Shown here piece by piece: positions 6,747 through 15,214 of a DNA stretch of 64,000 nucleotides; position 1 is the first letter of the stretch, and each line of letters opens with the position of its first letter. The DNA is from Anaerotruncus colihominis (GTDB lineage Bacteria; Bacillota; Clostridia; Oscillospirales; Ruminococcaceae), in NCBI GenBank assembly GCA_025146135.1, contig CP102255.1:2294001-2358000 (forward strand), given 5' to 3'. The position numbers and the translations under genes are program-made. A model generated the notes under the pieces. It saw only the letters and a list, made by a program, of their open reading frames with translations. It was not told the origin of the DNA and ran no database searches.

Positions 6747-8876
6747 ATGAAAAATCAAAAACAGAAACAAAATGATTTTTCAACAACATCAAAAGTCAAA
6801 TTTGGCATTTTAACCAAATTGCTGCTGGGTACCATCATACCTCTGATTATTGTACTTATTATCATCGGCAGCCAGCTCAACAGCAGGATGTCAAATACGG
6901 TTAAAACACTGGATACGAACTATTTAACCGCAGAATCCATGCGCGCATCTCAGCAAATCACTGCTTATTTCCAGCGGTTTGTAGGGATTGCGAATCTGGC
7001 TTCCCAGATGGATGAAATTATTCGCTTTTCCGGTCGGCAGCCCAATTTGGCCGGGACTGAGGAACGCAATAAACTGTTAACGACTTTGAAAAAAATTCAG
7101 TCCGCCGATGACACCATTGCTTTTACCTGGCTTTATAACATAAATTCAAAGGATTTTCTGCAATCAGACGGCACCTATAAAAATTCCACCACATTCGATG
7201 CAACCAGCCGTATCTGGTATAATCCCGTGATAAATTCGGAAAAAACGATTGTGACTGGCGGTTATGAGGATATCGCCTCCGGCAAGCTGATCGTTACGGT
7301 TGCAACGCCTGTTTATATCAATGGGAAGATGACGGGAATTTTCGGCGTTGATGTGCTATTGGAACATTTAACGTCGGAACTGGCCAAGATTACGATCGGC
7401 GACACAGGATATGTCACTGTATTTGACACGGATAATAATGTCATATTTCATCCAAACGCTGACCTGATCATGAAAAATGTTTCCGATATTGCATACTCGG
7501 ATAATGTTAAGGAGGCTATTTTAGGTAATCAATCCGTCGAGGGCCTGCAATATACGCGCGATGGTGAAACATATAACGGCTCTACCATCTATCTGAGCGA
7601 TTTTGATTATTTGGTTTTGGGGATTCTGCCCCATGCGGAATATCAGGCGTATATAGCCGATACCACAAAGGCTGTCGTCCTGTGGTTCGCTATTGGTATT
7701 TTGATCTTAGCCGTGATAATCATAATTTTTAGTTTGAACATAACGCGGTCTGTTAAAAAACTCTCCGTTACCGCAGGCAAAATCGCCGATGGAGATTTGG
7801 ATGTGTCAACGGATATATCCTCCCATGATGAAATCGGCCAGCTTTCGCAGGAAATAAACGCGATCACAGGCAGACTGAAGGAGTATATTTTATACATCGA
7901 CGAAATTACGGCGGTATTGGGAGAAATCGGCAAGGGGAATTTTGTTTTTACATTGCAGCAGGATTATAAAGGCGAATTTGCAAAGGTAAAAACCGCGCTT
8001 TTGGAGGTACGGGATACCATCTCGCGAACCTTGAAATCGGTTGTCGTCGCGGCAGACCAGGTCCTCAGCGGCGCCGAACAGGTAGCGACCGGAGCACAGT
8101 CCCAGGCCCAGGGCGCGACAGAGCAGGCATCCGGAGTTCAAGAACTAGCGGCAACCCTTCAGGATGTTTCTCAACAGATTGACAGCAATACGGCAGTCAT
8201 CCAGGAAAACGGAAAAGATGTTGAGCAGGTAGCCGAGGAAGTGCATGAGGGCGAAGAAAAAATGAGCGCCATGCTGGAAGCCATGGATTCAATTTCTGAA
8301 AACTCTCAAAAGATCGAAAATATTATTAAAAATATTGAGGATATTGCCTTCCAAACAAATATATTGGCCCTGAACGCAGCGGTAGAAGCCGCCAGAGCAG
8401 GACAGGCCGGGAAAGGCTTCGCCGTGGTTGCCGATGAAGTGAGGAATCTGGCGGCCAAAACAGCGGAAGCGTCAAAAACAACCGCCGAGTTAATACAGCA
8501 GGCATTAGGCGCCGTCGGGCATGGTAAAACAATGGCGGATGAAACGGCATTGTCCTTCAGGCAAATTTCCGAAGCTGTTAAGCGGATTGCTGAAAAATCA
8601 CAATCTATTACGTTAAATTCACAAAAACAGGATGAAGCGATCAGGCAGACCGCTTTGGGTGTAGATCAGATATCAAGCGTCGTTCAAACCAATTCCGCTA
8701 CCGCTGAGCAAAGCGCGGCGGCCAGCGAGGAGCTTTCCGGACAAGCGCAGGAATTGAAAAACCTTGTTGCCAAATTTCAGCTTCCGGACTGCGCGGCGCC
8801 TGTTTCCCAAGATACGCTTTCGTTCGAACAGATGTCATATCCGCAGCCTTCGGTTCTTTATGACTCCAAATATTAA
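6747..8876 (+). CDS. methyl-accepting chemotaxis protein with dCache sensor
   Basis: A 709-residue transmembrane chemoreceptor. TM1 is about residues 21-43, the periplasmic-side dCache-type sensor about 50-300 (with [13 protein letters not shown] and [21 protein letters not shown], typical Cache strands), TM2 about 309-332, then HAMP ([18 protein letters not shown]) and a long coiled coil. The signalling tip [20 protein letters not shown] is near residue 540 and is followed by [12 protein letters not shown]. It would report an extracellular ligand to CheA/CheW. ATG at 6747 with AAGGAGG 9 bases upstream. No other chemotaxis or flagellar genes are in the window. Ligand unknown. Confidence 0.93.
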   Translation: MKNQKQKQNDFSTTSKVKFGILTKLLLGTIIPLIIVLIIIGSQLNSRMSNTVKTLDTNYLTAESMRASQQITAYFQRFVGIANLASQMDEIIRFSGRQPNLAGTEERNKLLTTLKKIQSADDTIAFTWLYNINSKDFLQSDGTYKNSTTFDATSRIWYNPVINSEKTIVTGGYEDIASGKLIVTVATPVYINGKMTGIFGVDVLLEHLTSELAKITIGDTGYVTVFDTDNNVIFHPNADLIMKNVSDIAYSDNVKEAILGNQSVEGLQYTRDGETYNGSTIYLSDFDYLVLGILPHAEYQAYIADTTKAVVLWFAIGILILAVIIIIFSLNITRSVKKLSVTAGKIADGDLDVSTDISSHDEIGQLSQEINAITGRLKEYILYIDEITAVLGEIGKGNFVFTLQQDYKGEFAKVKTALLEVRDTISRTLKSVVVAADQVLSGAEQVATGAQSQAQGATEQASGVQELAATLQDVSQQIDSNTAVIQENGKDVEQVAEEVHEGEEKMSAMLEAMDSISENSQKIENIIKNIEDIAFQTNILALNAAVEAARAGQAGKGFAVVADEVRNLAAKTAEASKTTAELIQQALGAVGHGKTMADETALSFRQISEAVKRIAEKSQSITLNSQKQDEAIRQTALGVDQISSVVQTNSATAEQSAAASEELSGQAQELKNLVAKFQLPDCAAPVSQDTLSFEQMSYPQPSVLYDSKY

Positions 8877-8987
8877 AAGGCGCTTCGAACCGTCGTCATA
8901 TCCTTATTAGTCAGCGTAACAATTCCGGCATACTGGAAGATAAGGTGCGAGCAGCCTTTTTCTTCCGATCGGACAGTCGGGCAAATA

Positions 8988-9016
8988 TTGACAACACGGC
9001 TGGGCCATGCTATGAT
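8988..9016 (+). promoter_or_regulatory. promoter of the thiamine operon
   Basis: TTGACA (8988-8993), 17-base spacer, TATGAT (9011-9016), 20 bases upstream of the riboswitch. The 8877-8987 stretch before it shows nothing else recognisable. Confidence 0.85.
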
Positions 9017-9032
9017 GAATATATAATTAAAT

Positions 9033-9117
9033 CGTGGGGAGCTTGCAGACAGGCTGAGAGGAAACTGTGCGTTTCGACCCGTATACCTGATTTGGGTAAT
9101 GCCAACGTAGGGAGACT
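9033..9117 (+). promoter_or_regulatory. TPP riboswitch (THI element)
   Basis: Contains the two invariant blocks of the TPP aptamer: GGCTGAGAG at 9052-9060 and ACCTGATTTGGGTAATGCC at 9074-9092, ending in AACGTAGGGA. Bound thiamine pyrophosphate would favour the terminator just downstream and shut off the thiamine salvage operon. Confidence 0.97.
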
Positions 9118-9127
9118 TTGCTGGATT

Positions 9128-9163
9128 CAGCGGGACATGCTTACGCGCGTCCCGCTGTTTTTT
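9128..9163 (+). terminator. riboswitch-controlled terminator
   Basis: CAGCGGGAC (9128-9136) pairs with GTCCCGCTG (9149-9157), followed by TTTTTT. It forms the expression platform of the TPP riboswitch ahead of thiW. Confidence 0.9.
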
Positions 9164-9210
9164 CGTTTCCGCACGGCAGCCCGCACCATCAAAGAAAGAG
9201 GCTGATCATT

Positions 9211-9720
9211 ATGCAAACAAACGTCAAAAAACTGACTGTCGCCGGCGTCCTTGTCGCCGTGGGCGTGGCGTGTTCCACCTTCTCCATTCCGGTGGGCGCG
9301 TCCCGGTGCTTTCCAATTCAGCATATGGTCAATGTAATCGCCGGCGTTCTGCTCGGTCCGCTTTATGCGTGCACAATGGCCTTTTGCACCTCGCTTCTGC
9401 GCGTTCTGCTCGGCACGGGCAGCCTGCTCGCCTTCCCCGGCAGCATGATCGGCGCTCTGTGCTGCGGACTCTGCTACAAAGCGAGCCAAAAGCTGCCGCT
9501 GGCTTATCTGGGGGAAATCATCGGCACCGGCGTGCTTGGCGGCATGGCCTGCTACCCCATTGCGACGCTTGTGATGGGCAAGGAGGCGGCGCTGTTCACA
9601 TATGTACCGGCATTTTTATTAAGCACAGCTGTCGGCGCGACTATCTCGATTCTGGCAATCGGCGCCTTGCAGAAAACGCGCGTGCTCGGCCAAATGAAGC
9701 TTGCGCTCGGCCGCAAATAA
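9211..9720 (+). CDS. thiW: ThiW, ECF S component for the thiazole moiety
   Basis: A 169-residue membrane protein with about five helices. The FPIQHMVNVIAGVLLGP block and the LRVLLGTGSLLAFPGSMIGAL block are typical of ThiW, the substrate-binding subunit predicted to import hydroxyethylthiazole with the shared ECF energy module. Start ATG at 9211 (AAAGAGG upstream); an open frame extends further up into the terminator but would not be translated from there. First gene after the TPP riboswitch; 18 bases before thiM, whose product phosphorylates the imported thiazole. Confidence 0.93.
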   Translation: MQTNVKKLTVAGVLVAVGVACSTFSIPVGASRCFPIQHMVNVIAGVLLGPLYACTMAFCTSLLRVLLGTGSLLAFPGSMIGALCCGLCYKASQKLPLAYLGEIIGTGVLGGMACYPIATLVMGKEAALFTYVPAFLLSTAVGATISILAIGALQKTRVLGQMKLALGRK

Positions 9721-9738
9721 AAACGGAGGGAATGCAGC

Positions 9739-10563
9739 ATGTTTGAAGAAATCCTGCAAAACGTAGCGGCAAAAGCGCCGCTCGTCCACTGCATAACAAA
9801 TTATGTAACCGTAAACGACTGCGCCAACATCCTGTTGGCCTGCGGCGGCTCGCCGATCATGGCGGACGACGAAAACGAAGTCGAGGAAATCACCTCGATC
9901 TGCAATGCGCTCGTTCTCAATATCGGTACGCTCAATACCCGCACCATTGAATCGATGCGCCGCGCCGGCCTGCGCGCCAACGCGCTCGGCCATCCTGTTG
10001 TGTTCGACCCTGTCGGCGCGGGCGCTTCCGCGCTGCGCACCGGCACGGCCCAATCGCTGCTGCGCGATGTGCGTTTCTGCGTCGTACGCGGTAACAGCTC
10101 GGAGATCCGCACGCTGGCGCGCGGCGCCGGCACGACGCGCGGTGTCGACGCCGACGCGGCCGACGCCGCGACCGAGCAGACGCTTGACGACGCTGTGTTG
10201 TTTGTCAAAACGTTTTCCAGGCAGACCGGGGCGGTTGTCGCCATGACCGGCGCGATCGATCTTGTCGGGGATGCAGAAACCTGCTACATCATCCGAAACG
10301 GCTGCCCTGAGATGGGCAAAATCACCGGAACTGGCTGTATGCTGACGGCTGTCACTGCGGCCTGGTGCGCTGCCAATCCCGACCATCCGCTCGACGCTGC
10401 CGCCGCAGCCGTTGCTGCAATGGGGCTGTGCGGCGAGCTGGCACACGCACGCGCCCAAGCTGCCGGCGGCGGCACTGGCACACTGCGCATGGCGCTCATC
10501 GATGCGATGAGCCGTCTTGACGCGGAAACTTTGAACAGGGGGATTCGCATTGAAAGTCGATAG
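9739..10563 (+). CDS. thiM: hydroxyethylthiazole kinase
   Basis: A 274-residue ribokinase-fold enzyme that phosphorylates 4-methyl-5-(2-hydroxyethyl)thiazole with ATP. Hallmarks are the opening VHCITNYVTVNDCANILLAC, GGSPIMADD (about residues 35-43), VFDPVGAGAS and the C-terminal anion-hole KITGTGCMLTAVTAA containing the catalytic Cys. ATG at 9739 with CGGAGGGAATGCAGC upstream. It overlaps thiE by 14 bases, indicating translational coupling. Confidence 0.95.
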   Translation: MFEEILQNVAAKAPLVHCITNYVTVNDCANILLACGGSPIMADDENEVEEITSICNALVLNIGTLNTRTIESMRRAGLRANALGHPVVFDPVGAGASALRTGTAQSLLRDVRFCVVRGNSSEIRTLARGAGTTRGVDADAADAATEQTLDDAVLFVKTFSRQTGAVVAMTGAIDLVGDAETCYIIRNGCPEMGKITGTGCMLTAVTAAWCAANPDHPLDAAAAAVAAMGLCGELAHARAQAAGGGTGTLRMALIDAMSRLDAETLNRGIRIESR

Positions 10564-11191
10564 CCGTTCCATGCTGCTTTATGCTGTAACCGACCGCGCC
10601 TGGCTGCGCGGCCGCGCGCTGCCCGCTCTGGTTGAGGACGCGGTGCGCGGCGGCGCGACGTTCGTACAGCTTCGCGAGAAAGAAATGGAGTTTGCCGCAT
10701 TTCTCGATGAGGCGCGGCGTATTAAGGCGGTCACAGACCGCTATCATGTGCCGTTTGTCATCAACGACGATATCGAAGTTGCGCGTGCCTGCAACGCAGA
10801 CGGCGTACATATAGGCCAGGACGACGCCGCTGTCAGCGAGGCGCGGCGTATCCTTGGGCCGGATAAAATCATCGGCGTCTCCGCACATACAGTCGACGAG
10901 GCGCGCGCCGCCGAGCAAGCCGGCGCCGATTATCTCGGCGTAGGCGCCGTCTTTTCTACCTCAACCAAGCTGGATGCTGATATCGTCACGCTCCAGACGC
11001 TGCGCGGCATCCGCGCGGCTGTTTCCATCCCAATTGTCGCAATTGGTGGCATCAATGTAGAAAATATGCTACAATTGAAGGGCAGCGGTATCGACGGCGC
11101 AGCGGTCGTCTCGGCGCTATTTGCGCAGCAGGACGTTTACGCCGCCGCCAAACGGCTGTATGCAACTTCAAAGGAGCTGGTTTTCGGTTGA
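10550..11191 (+). CDS. thiE: thiamine phosphate synthase
   Basis: A 213-residue TIM barrel joining hydroxymethylpyrimidine pyrophosphate and thiazole phosphate into thiamine phosphate. Conserved segments: YAVTDRAWL, VQLREKEM (about residues 38-45), FVINDDIEVA, VHIGQDDAAV, GVSAHTVDEA, DYLGVGAVFSTSTK and VAIGGINVEN. Start is TTG at 10550 with GGGGG 8 bases upstream, inside the end of thiM. The TTG of the next gene overlaps its TGA stop. Confidence 0.95.
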   Translation: MKVDSRSMLLYAVTDRAWLRGRALPALVEDAVRGGATFVQLREKEMEFAAFLDEARRIKAVTDRYHVPFVINDDIEVARACNADGVHIGQDDAAVSEARRILGPDKIIGVSAHTVDEARAAEQAGADYLGVGAVFSTSTKLDADIVTLQTLRGIRAAVSIPIVAIGGINVENMLQLKGSGIDGAAVVSALFAQQDVYAAAKRLYATSKELVFG

Positions 11192-11835
11192 TCAAAGGCG
11201 CGATTTTTGATATGGACGGTACGCTGATTGATTCCATGCCTCTATGGGAGGACTGCGGACGGGCCTTTTTATCCGCGCGCGGCATTACTGCGCGTGACGA
11301 TCTGGGCGAAACGCTCAAATCCCTGTCGATGGAGCAAACGGCTAATTATTTGCGGGACGCATACGGTATTTCCGAGACAACCTCTGAAATCATTGAGATG
11401 ATCAATGGAATGGTTACTGACGCATATCAGCGCACCATCCCGCTTAAACGTGACATTGCCGCGTTTCTCGAGCGCCTCAGGCAGGCGGATGTGCGCATGT
11501 GTGTCGCAACGGCAACGGACCGTCCACTGGTGGAGGCGGCGCTTGGACGCCTTGACCTCCTGCCCTTTTTTGAACGGATTTTCACCTGTTCGGAGGTGGG
11601 GGCCGGCAAGGACCGCCCCGATATCTTTGAGCAGGCGTGCGCCGCGCTTGGCACGCCGCGCGGCGAAACCGTCATCTTTGAGGATGCTCTTTATGCGATT
11701 GAAACAGCTCGGCGCGCCGGGTTCCGCGTTGTCGCAATCGCGGACGACGCCTCCGCCGGCGACGAGGCGCGCATAGCCGCACTGTCTGAGCAATATATAC
11801 ATAACTATGAGGAATGCGAGGTAAACAGTTTATGA
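11188..11835 (+). CDS. HAD-family phosphatase in the thiamine operon
   Basis: A 215-residue HAD hydrolase of the beta-phosphoglucomutase/phosphoglycolate-phosphatase type. Motif I is FDMDGTLIDS (D8 nucleophile, D10 acid), motif II is CVATATD, a conserved Lys lies in GAGKDRPD, and motif IV is VIFEDALYAIE. An alpha-helical cap lies between motifs I and II. TTG at 11188 overlaps the thiE stop; its own stop overlaps the ATG of thiD. Tight coupling between thiE and thiD suggests a role in thiamine phosphate or HMP phosphate dephosphorylation (inference), but HAD substrates cannot be read from sequence. Confidence 0.85.
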   Translation: MIKGAIFDMDGTLIDSMPLWEDCGRAFLSARGITARDDLGETLKSLSMEQTANYLRDAYGISETTSEIIEMINGMVTDAYQRTIPLKRDIAAFLERLRQADVRMCVATATDRPLVEAALGRLDLLPFFERIFTCSEVGAGKDRPDIFEQACAALGTPRGETVIFEDALYAIETARRAGFRVVAIADDASAGDEARIAALSEQYIHNYEECEVNSL

Positions 11836-12641
11836 AGCGGGTTTTGACCATCGCCGGAAGCGATTGCAGCGGCGGCGCGGGAATACAGGCGGATATCAAG
11901 ACGTTTTCGGCACACGGCGTGTTCGGCATGAGCGCCATTGTCGCGGTTGTGGCGGAAAATACGGCGCGCGTCATCGACATCATGGATGTCACCCCTGATA
12001 TGATTAAAAAGCAGATCGACGCCGTTTATGAGGATATCGGTACGGACGCAGTCAAGGTCGGTATGCTGTCACAGCCGTGCTGTATGGCCGCCGTCGCGGA
12101 AAAGCTGCGCGAGTACAGCCCGTCCAACGTGGTTATCGATCCTGTCATGTACGCTAAAAACGGCTGCCCGCTGATGGAGCCAGGCTCAATCAATGCGCTG
12201 ATCGAAACAATTATCCCTTTAGCGGACCTGCTGACTCCAAACATCCCGGAAGCCGAAAAAATCGCCGGGATCGTTATTCATTCGACCGCCGATATGGAAC
12301 GCGCCGCAAAAATTATCCGCGGCATGGGTTGTAAGCATGTGCTTGTCAAAGGCGGCCATGCCGCCGGCGACGCGCTCGACGTGCTTTATGACGGTATACA
12401 GTTTTATCGCTTTTCGACGGCTCGTATCGATACCAAAAACACGCATGGCACTGGCTGTACCTATTCGTCGGCCATCGCCTCAAACCTTGCGCTCGGACAC
12501 GATATGCCTGAGGCTGTCGCACGCGCCAAGCACTATGTTACGACGGCAATTGCGCACGCGCTCCCGCTTGGCAAGGGCTGCGGTCCAACGCATCATTTTT
12601 GGGAACTTTATGAACATGGCTTGTCAAATACGACCGGTTGA
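11832..12641 (+). CDS. thiD: hydroxymethylpyrimidine/phosphomethylpyrimidine kinase
   Basis: A 269-residue ribokinase-like kinase that phosphorylates HMP and HMP-P to HMP-PP. Signatures: VLTIAGSDCSGGAGIQADIK at the N-terminus, VVIDPVMYAKNG, LLTPNIPEAE, HVLVKGGH and the closing NTHGTGCTYSSAIA with the catalytic Asp/Gly turn. Some Firmicute paralogues act on pyridoxal (PdxK), but the thi operon context favours ThiD. ATG at 11832 overlaps the HAD stop (ATGA); GCGAGG lies upstream. Last gene of the operon, followed by a terminator. Confidence 0.92.
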   Translation: MKRVLTIAGSDCSGGAGIQADIKTFSAHGVFGMSAIVAVVAENTARVIDIMDVTPDMIKKQIDAVYEDIGTDAVKVGMLSQPCCMAAVAEKLREYSPSNVVIDPVMYAKNGCPLMEPGSINALIETIIPLADLLTPNIPEAEKIAGIVIHSTADMERAAKIIRGMGCKHVLVKGGHAAGDALDVLYDGIQFYRFSTARIDTKNTHGTGCTYSSAIASNLALGHDMPEAVARAKHYVTTAIAHALPLGKGCGPTHHFWELYEHGLSNTTG

Positions 12642-12684
12642 CGAAATACAATTTTACCCGCATTGTCAGAGAAAAAACTGCCGA

Positions 12685-12724
12685 AAGCGAAAGGAAACGC
12701 ACATGCGTTTCCTTTCGCTTTTTT
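12685..12724 (+). terminator. terminator of the thiamine operon
   Basis: 17-base arms 12685-12701 and 12704-12720 (AAGCGAAAGG...CCTTTCGCTT) followed by TTTT. Confidence 0.9.
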
Positions 12725-12778
12725 GCACTTAAAATAGACTGCATATTTAGTATTAATCAATAAAAAACTGTTTTCTTA

Positions 12779-12807
12779 TTGACAATAGATCCTATTTGCG
12801 ATATAAT
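12779..12807 (+). promoter_or_regulatory. sigma-A promoter of the QueD-like gene
   Basis: TTGACA (12779-12784), 17-base spacer, TATAAT (12802-12807): a perfect consensus match. The following 80-base leader shows no recognisable preQ1 motif. Confidence 0.88.
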
Positions 12808-12893
12808 CACAATCAATACAAGATATTATTACTAATTTATAACCTTGTTAATCGGGGATCGTTCCCATAAATCACATAATCAGGAGGACTACA

Positions 12894-13460
12894 ATGAGAA
12901 GCATTACAACATTGGACCTGCAGTACGCGCACAGATTTTATGGCTTCAAGGGTGAAGCCCAGTATTTGCACGGACACACAGGCGTTCTGACCATTGAGGT
13001 CGAGGATTCCATCGAACCGGGCGTCAATATGGTTTTTCCCTGCAACGAAATTCAGAAAACCGCTTGGGAAGTTTTGAAAAATTTTGACCACGCATTGGTG
13101 CTGCGGGAGGACGACCCTCTCTTGCCTGCGATTCTTGACGTTTATAAGGCGCAGGGCATCCGCGATGGCGCGCCAAACAACAAGATGATGGGACCGGCTT
13201 TCAAAACGGAGCTTGCGACCGCATATCCGGAATGCCGGCTGGTTGTGACAAAGGAAACCATGACCGTTGAAGGTATGATAAAAATTGTTTACAGCCTGCT
13301 GAAGGATAAGCTCAATATCGCCAAAATCACCTTTACCAGCGGTGTAAATGCCGCCTCAGAGGAATTTGAGCCGGCAAATAAAATTGATCGCTGCCCACTG
13401 TGCGGTATTGCGCTGAACGAAAACGGCGTATGCCCGAAATGTGGATACAAAAAGAAGTAA
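12894..13460 (+). CDS. 6-carboxytetrahydropterin synthase-like protein with C-terminal zinc ribbon
   Basis: A 188-residue T-fold protein of the QueD/PTPS family. The zinc ligands are visible as the His of YAHRF and the two His of LHGHTG; the later DHALVL and TVEGM segments are also family-like. Canonical QueD has a catalytic Cys four residues before the HGH motif (CxxxHGH); here that position is Ala (EAQYLHGH), with a Glu one residue earlier. The family domain ends near residue 160 and a short rubredoxin-like ribbon CPLCG...CPKCGYKKK is added. It therefore may not make carboxytetrahydropterin. ATG at 12894 with AGGAGG upstream. No queC, queE or queF neighbours. Single-gene transcript by promoter and downstream hairpins. 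Confidence 0.8.
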   Translation: MRSITTLDLQYAHRFYGFKGEAQYLHGHTGVLTIEVEDSIEPGVNMVFPCNEIQKTAWEVLKNFDHALVLREDDPLLPAILDVYKAQGIRDGAPNNKMMGPAFKTELATAYPECRLVVTKETMTVEGMIKIVYSLLKDKLNIAKITFTSGVNAASEEFEPANKIDRCPLCGIALNENGVCPKCGYKKK

Positions 13461-13530
13461 ATAAAACGGCGCCGTTTTATAGCCGCTGAATGAACAGAAC
13501 GCTGCTCCCGCGGGAGCGGCGTCCTGTCTT
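13461..13530 (+). terminator. tandem hairpins after the QueD-like gene
   Basis: A perfect 20-bp palindrome ATAAAACGGCGCCGTTTTAT (13461-13480) begins right after the stop codon, and a second GC-rich hairpin (13501-13520, GCTGCTCCCG with CGGGAGCGGC) is followed by a CTTTT run at 13528-13532. Together they probably end transcription. Confidence 0.65.
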
Positions 13531-13579
13531 TTACACAAAACAGCGGACTGTATCCCCGCGCTTTTCCTTCTCTGCCAAA

Positions 13580-13608
13580 TTGACGCGCGGCCATTTCTTG
13601 GCTATAAT
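13580..13608 (+). promoter_or_regulatory. promoter of the CDF transporter
   Basis: TTGACG (13580-13585), 17-base spacer, TATAAT (13603-13608). Confidence 0.8.
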
Positions 13609-13690
13609 AACATTAGTTGTTTCGCGGCGGCTTTCGGTGTCAAGAGGCCCTGGGCTAAAGACAGTCCGGACGGCCGATTTTTTATAGATA
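13609..13690 (+). ncRNA. attenuator-like leader ahead of the CDF transporter, unassigned
   Basis: The 125-base leader contains a terminator-type structure: GGCC (13646-13649) pairs with GGCC (13672-13675), an inner helix pairs GGGCT with AGTCC, and a T-run follows at 13678-13683, still 50 bases before the start codon. Premature termination would control the downstream metal exporter. I could not match it to the yybP-ykoY (Mn) or NiCo riboswitch consensus. Confidence 0.45.
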
Positions 13691-13733
13691 GCTCCGCAGC
13701 GTATTACAAACCATTCTCACTGGAGGGAAGCGG

Positions 13734-14900
13734 ATGACCGATTTTCTGGTGCGCCGGCTGATTAAGGACTGCGGCAATATCAACGACCCTGCTGTGCGCG
13801 CCCGTTACGGCGCGGTCGCCGGCGGCGTCGGTATTTTTTTAAATCTTTGCCTGTTTGCCGCAAAGTTCGCAGCCGGTTTGCTGACAGCCTCCATCGCGAT
13901 AACGGCAGACGCCTTTAACAATCTTTCCGACGCGGGTTCGTCCGTTGTAACGTTCGTGGGCTTTCGTATGGCGGGTGCGCCCGCAGACCGTGAGCATCCG
14001 TTCGGACACGGCAGGATTGAATATCTTTCCGGCTTGGCCGTATCGGTGGCTATCCTGATGGTTGGGCTGGAACTGGCGAAAAATTCCTTTCTAAAAATTC
14101 TGCATCCCGAGGCAGTCGCCTTCAGCACGGTGTCGTTTGCGATTCTGATTGCTTCGATCGGCGTCAAGCTATGGATGTGTTATTTTAACCGCGCCCTTGC
14201 CCGCCGGATCAATTCCTCTGCGATGCGCGCCACGTCGATGGACAGTCTGACAGACGCAGTTGCGACCACGACAGTCGCGGTCGGTATTGTCGTAAGCGCG
14301 GTATTTCACATCAATATCGACGGCTGGAGCGGCATGGCTGTCGCTTGTTTTATCCTCTATACCGGATATACGACGGCGCGCGACAGCCTTTCTCCCCTGC
14401 TCGGGTCGCCGCCCGACGCCGATTTTGTCCATGATATAGAACAAACGGTTCTCGCTCATCCGGAGGTCAGCGGTATCCACGACCTGATCGTCCATGATTA
14501 CGGCCCGGGGCGGCGTATCATTTCTCTGCATGCCGAAATGCCATGCACCTCCGATATCCTCGCCATGCACGACGCCGTCGATGTGATTGAGCTTGAGCTG
14601 CGCCACAAGTTCGGCTGTGATGTGACCATTCACATGGACCCGCTTGCCCCGGAAGATGATGAAACACGCGCGCTGCGCGACCGTGTCGCTGATTTGGCAG
14701 CGCAGATCACGCCGGAGGCGACGATACACGATTTTCGGGTTGTCAAAGGGACGACGCATACCAATCTTGTGTTTGATCTGCTTATCCCGCACGGCTGCCC
14801 GATTGCGGACCGGCAGATTGCGGACCGTGTGCGCGAGGGTGTGCGTGCATTCGACGGCAATTTTTTCGCGGTTGTGCGCATCGACAAGGGATTTTTGTAA
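13734..14900 (+). CDS. cation diffusion facilitator transporter, MntE-like
   Basis: A 388-residue CDF exporter with six membrane helices (about residues 20-215) and a C-terminal cytosolic metal-sensing domain. Metal-site residues: N62 and D66 in TM2 (AFNNLSD) and D170 and D174 in TM5 (MDSLTDA). Zn/Cd CDFs have H/D pairs there; an N-D/D-D set is, to my knowledge, typical of the Mn(II)-exporting branch. The C-terminal part is longer than usual and continues past the ferredoxin-like domain (HDAVDVIELELRHKFGCD...). ATG at 13734 with GGAGGG upstream. It sits behind an attenuator-like leader and before a 53-residue gene. Confidence 0.88.
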   Translation: MTDFLVRRLIKDCGNINDPAVRARYGAVAGGVGIFLNLCLFAAKFAAGLLTASIAITADAFNNLSDAGSSVVTFVGFRMAGAPADREHPFGHGRIEYLSGLAVSVAILMVGLELAKNSFLKILHPEAVAFSTVSFAILIASIGVKLWMCYFNRALARRINSSAMRATSMDSLTDAVATTTVAVGIVVSAVFHINIDGWSGMAVACFILYTGYTTARDSLSPLLGSPPDADFVHDIEQTVLAHPEVSGIHDLIVHDYGPGRRIISLHAEMPCTSDILAMHDAVDVIELELRHKFGCDVTIHMDPLAPEDDETRALRDRVADLAAQITPEATIHDFRVVKGTTHTNLVFDLLIPHGCPIADRQIADRVREGVRAFDGNFFAVVRIDKGFL

Positions 14901-14923
14901 ACTGTCTGAAAGGAAGTGAAACA

Positions 14924-15085
14924 ATGAGCCAAAATAGCGAACCCATCCGTTATGAGGACCCGCTGCTGCGTCTGATTGATCAGGGGATCTCCGAAATTCG
15001 CGGCGACGACGAACTTGACGAAACACTGTCTGCTATCCGTGACGCACGCAGCGACAAGCCAAAGGACGACAGCCGCCAGTCATAG
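14924..15085 (+). CDS. 53-residue acidic small protein, unknown
   Basis: Starts MSQNSEPIRYEDPLLRLIDQ and ends in KPKDDSRQS. It has many Asp/Glu/Arg residues and no membrane helix. GAAAGGAAGTG precedes the ATG and an intrinsic terminator follows 12 bases after the stop, so it behaves as the last gene of the CDF transcript. No family recognised. Confidence 0.6.
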   Translation: MSQNSEPIRYEDPLLRLIDQGISEIRGDDELDETLSAIRDARSDKPKDDSRQS

Positions 15086-15097
15086 CTCCATCAGACC

Positions 15098-15127
15098 CGC
15101 CGGAACCTGCTGTTCCGGCGTTTTTTT
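15098..15127 (+). terminator. intrinsic terminator
   Basis: CGCCGGAAC (15098-15106) with GTTCCGGCG (15112-15120), then seven T. Confidence 0.93.
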
Positions 15128-15214
15128 CCATCTTCCGTCATTGCAAATTTGATGGATTTGTATTAAAATAATGAGTATAAGCCACCCCCATAAATACCCC
15201 CGACAGGAGGATTC

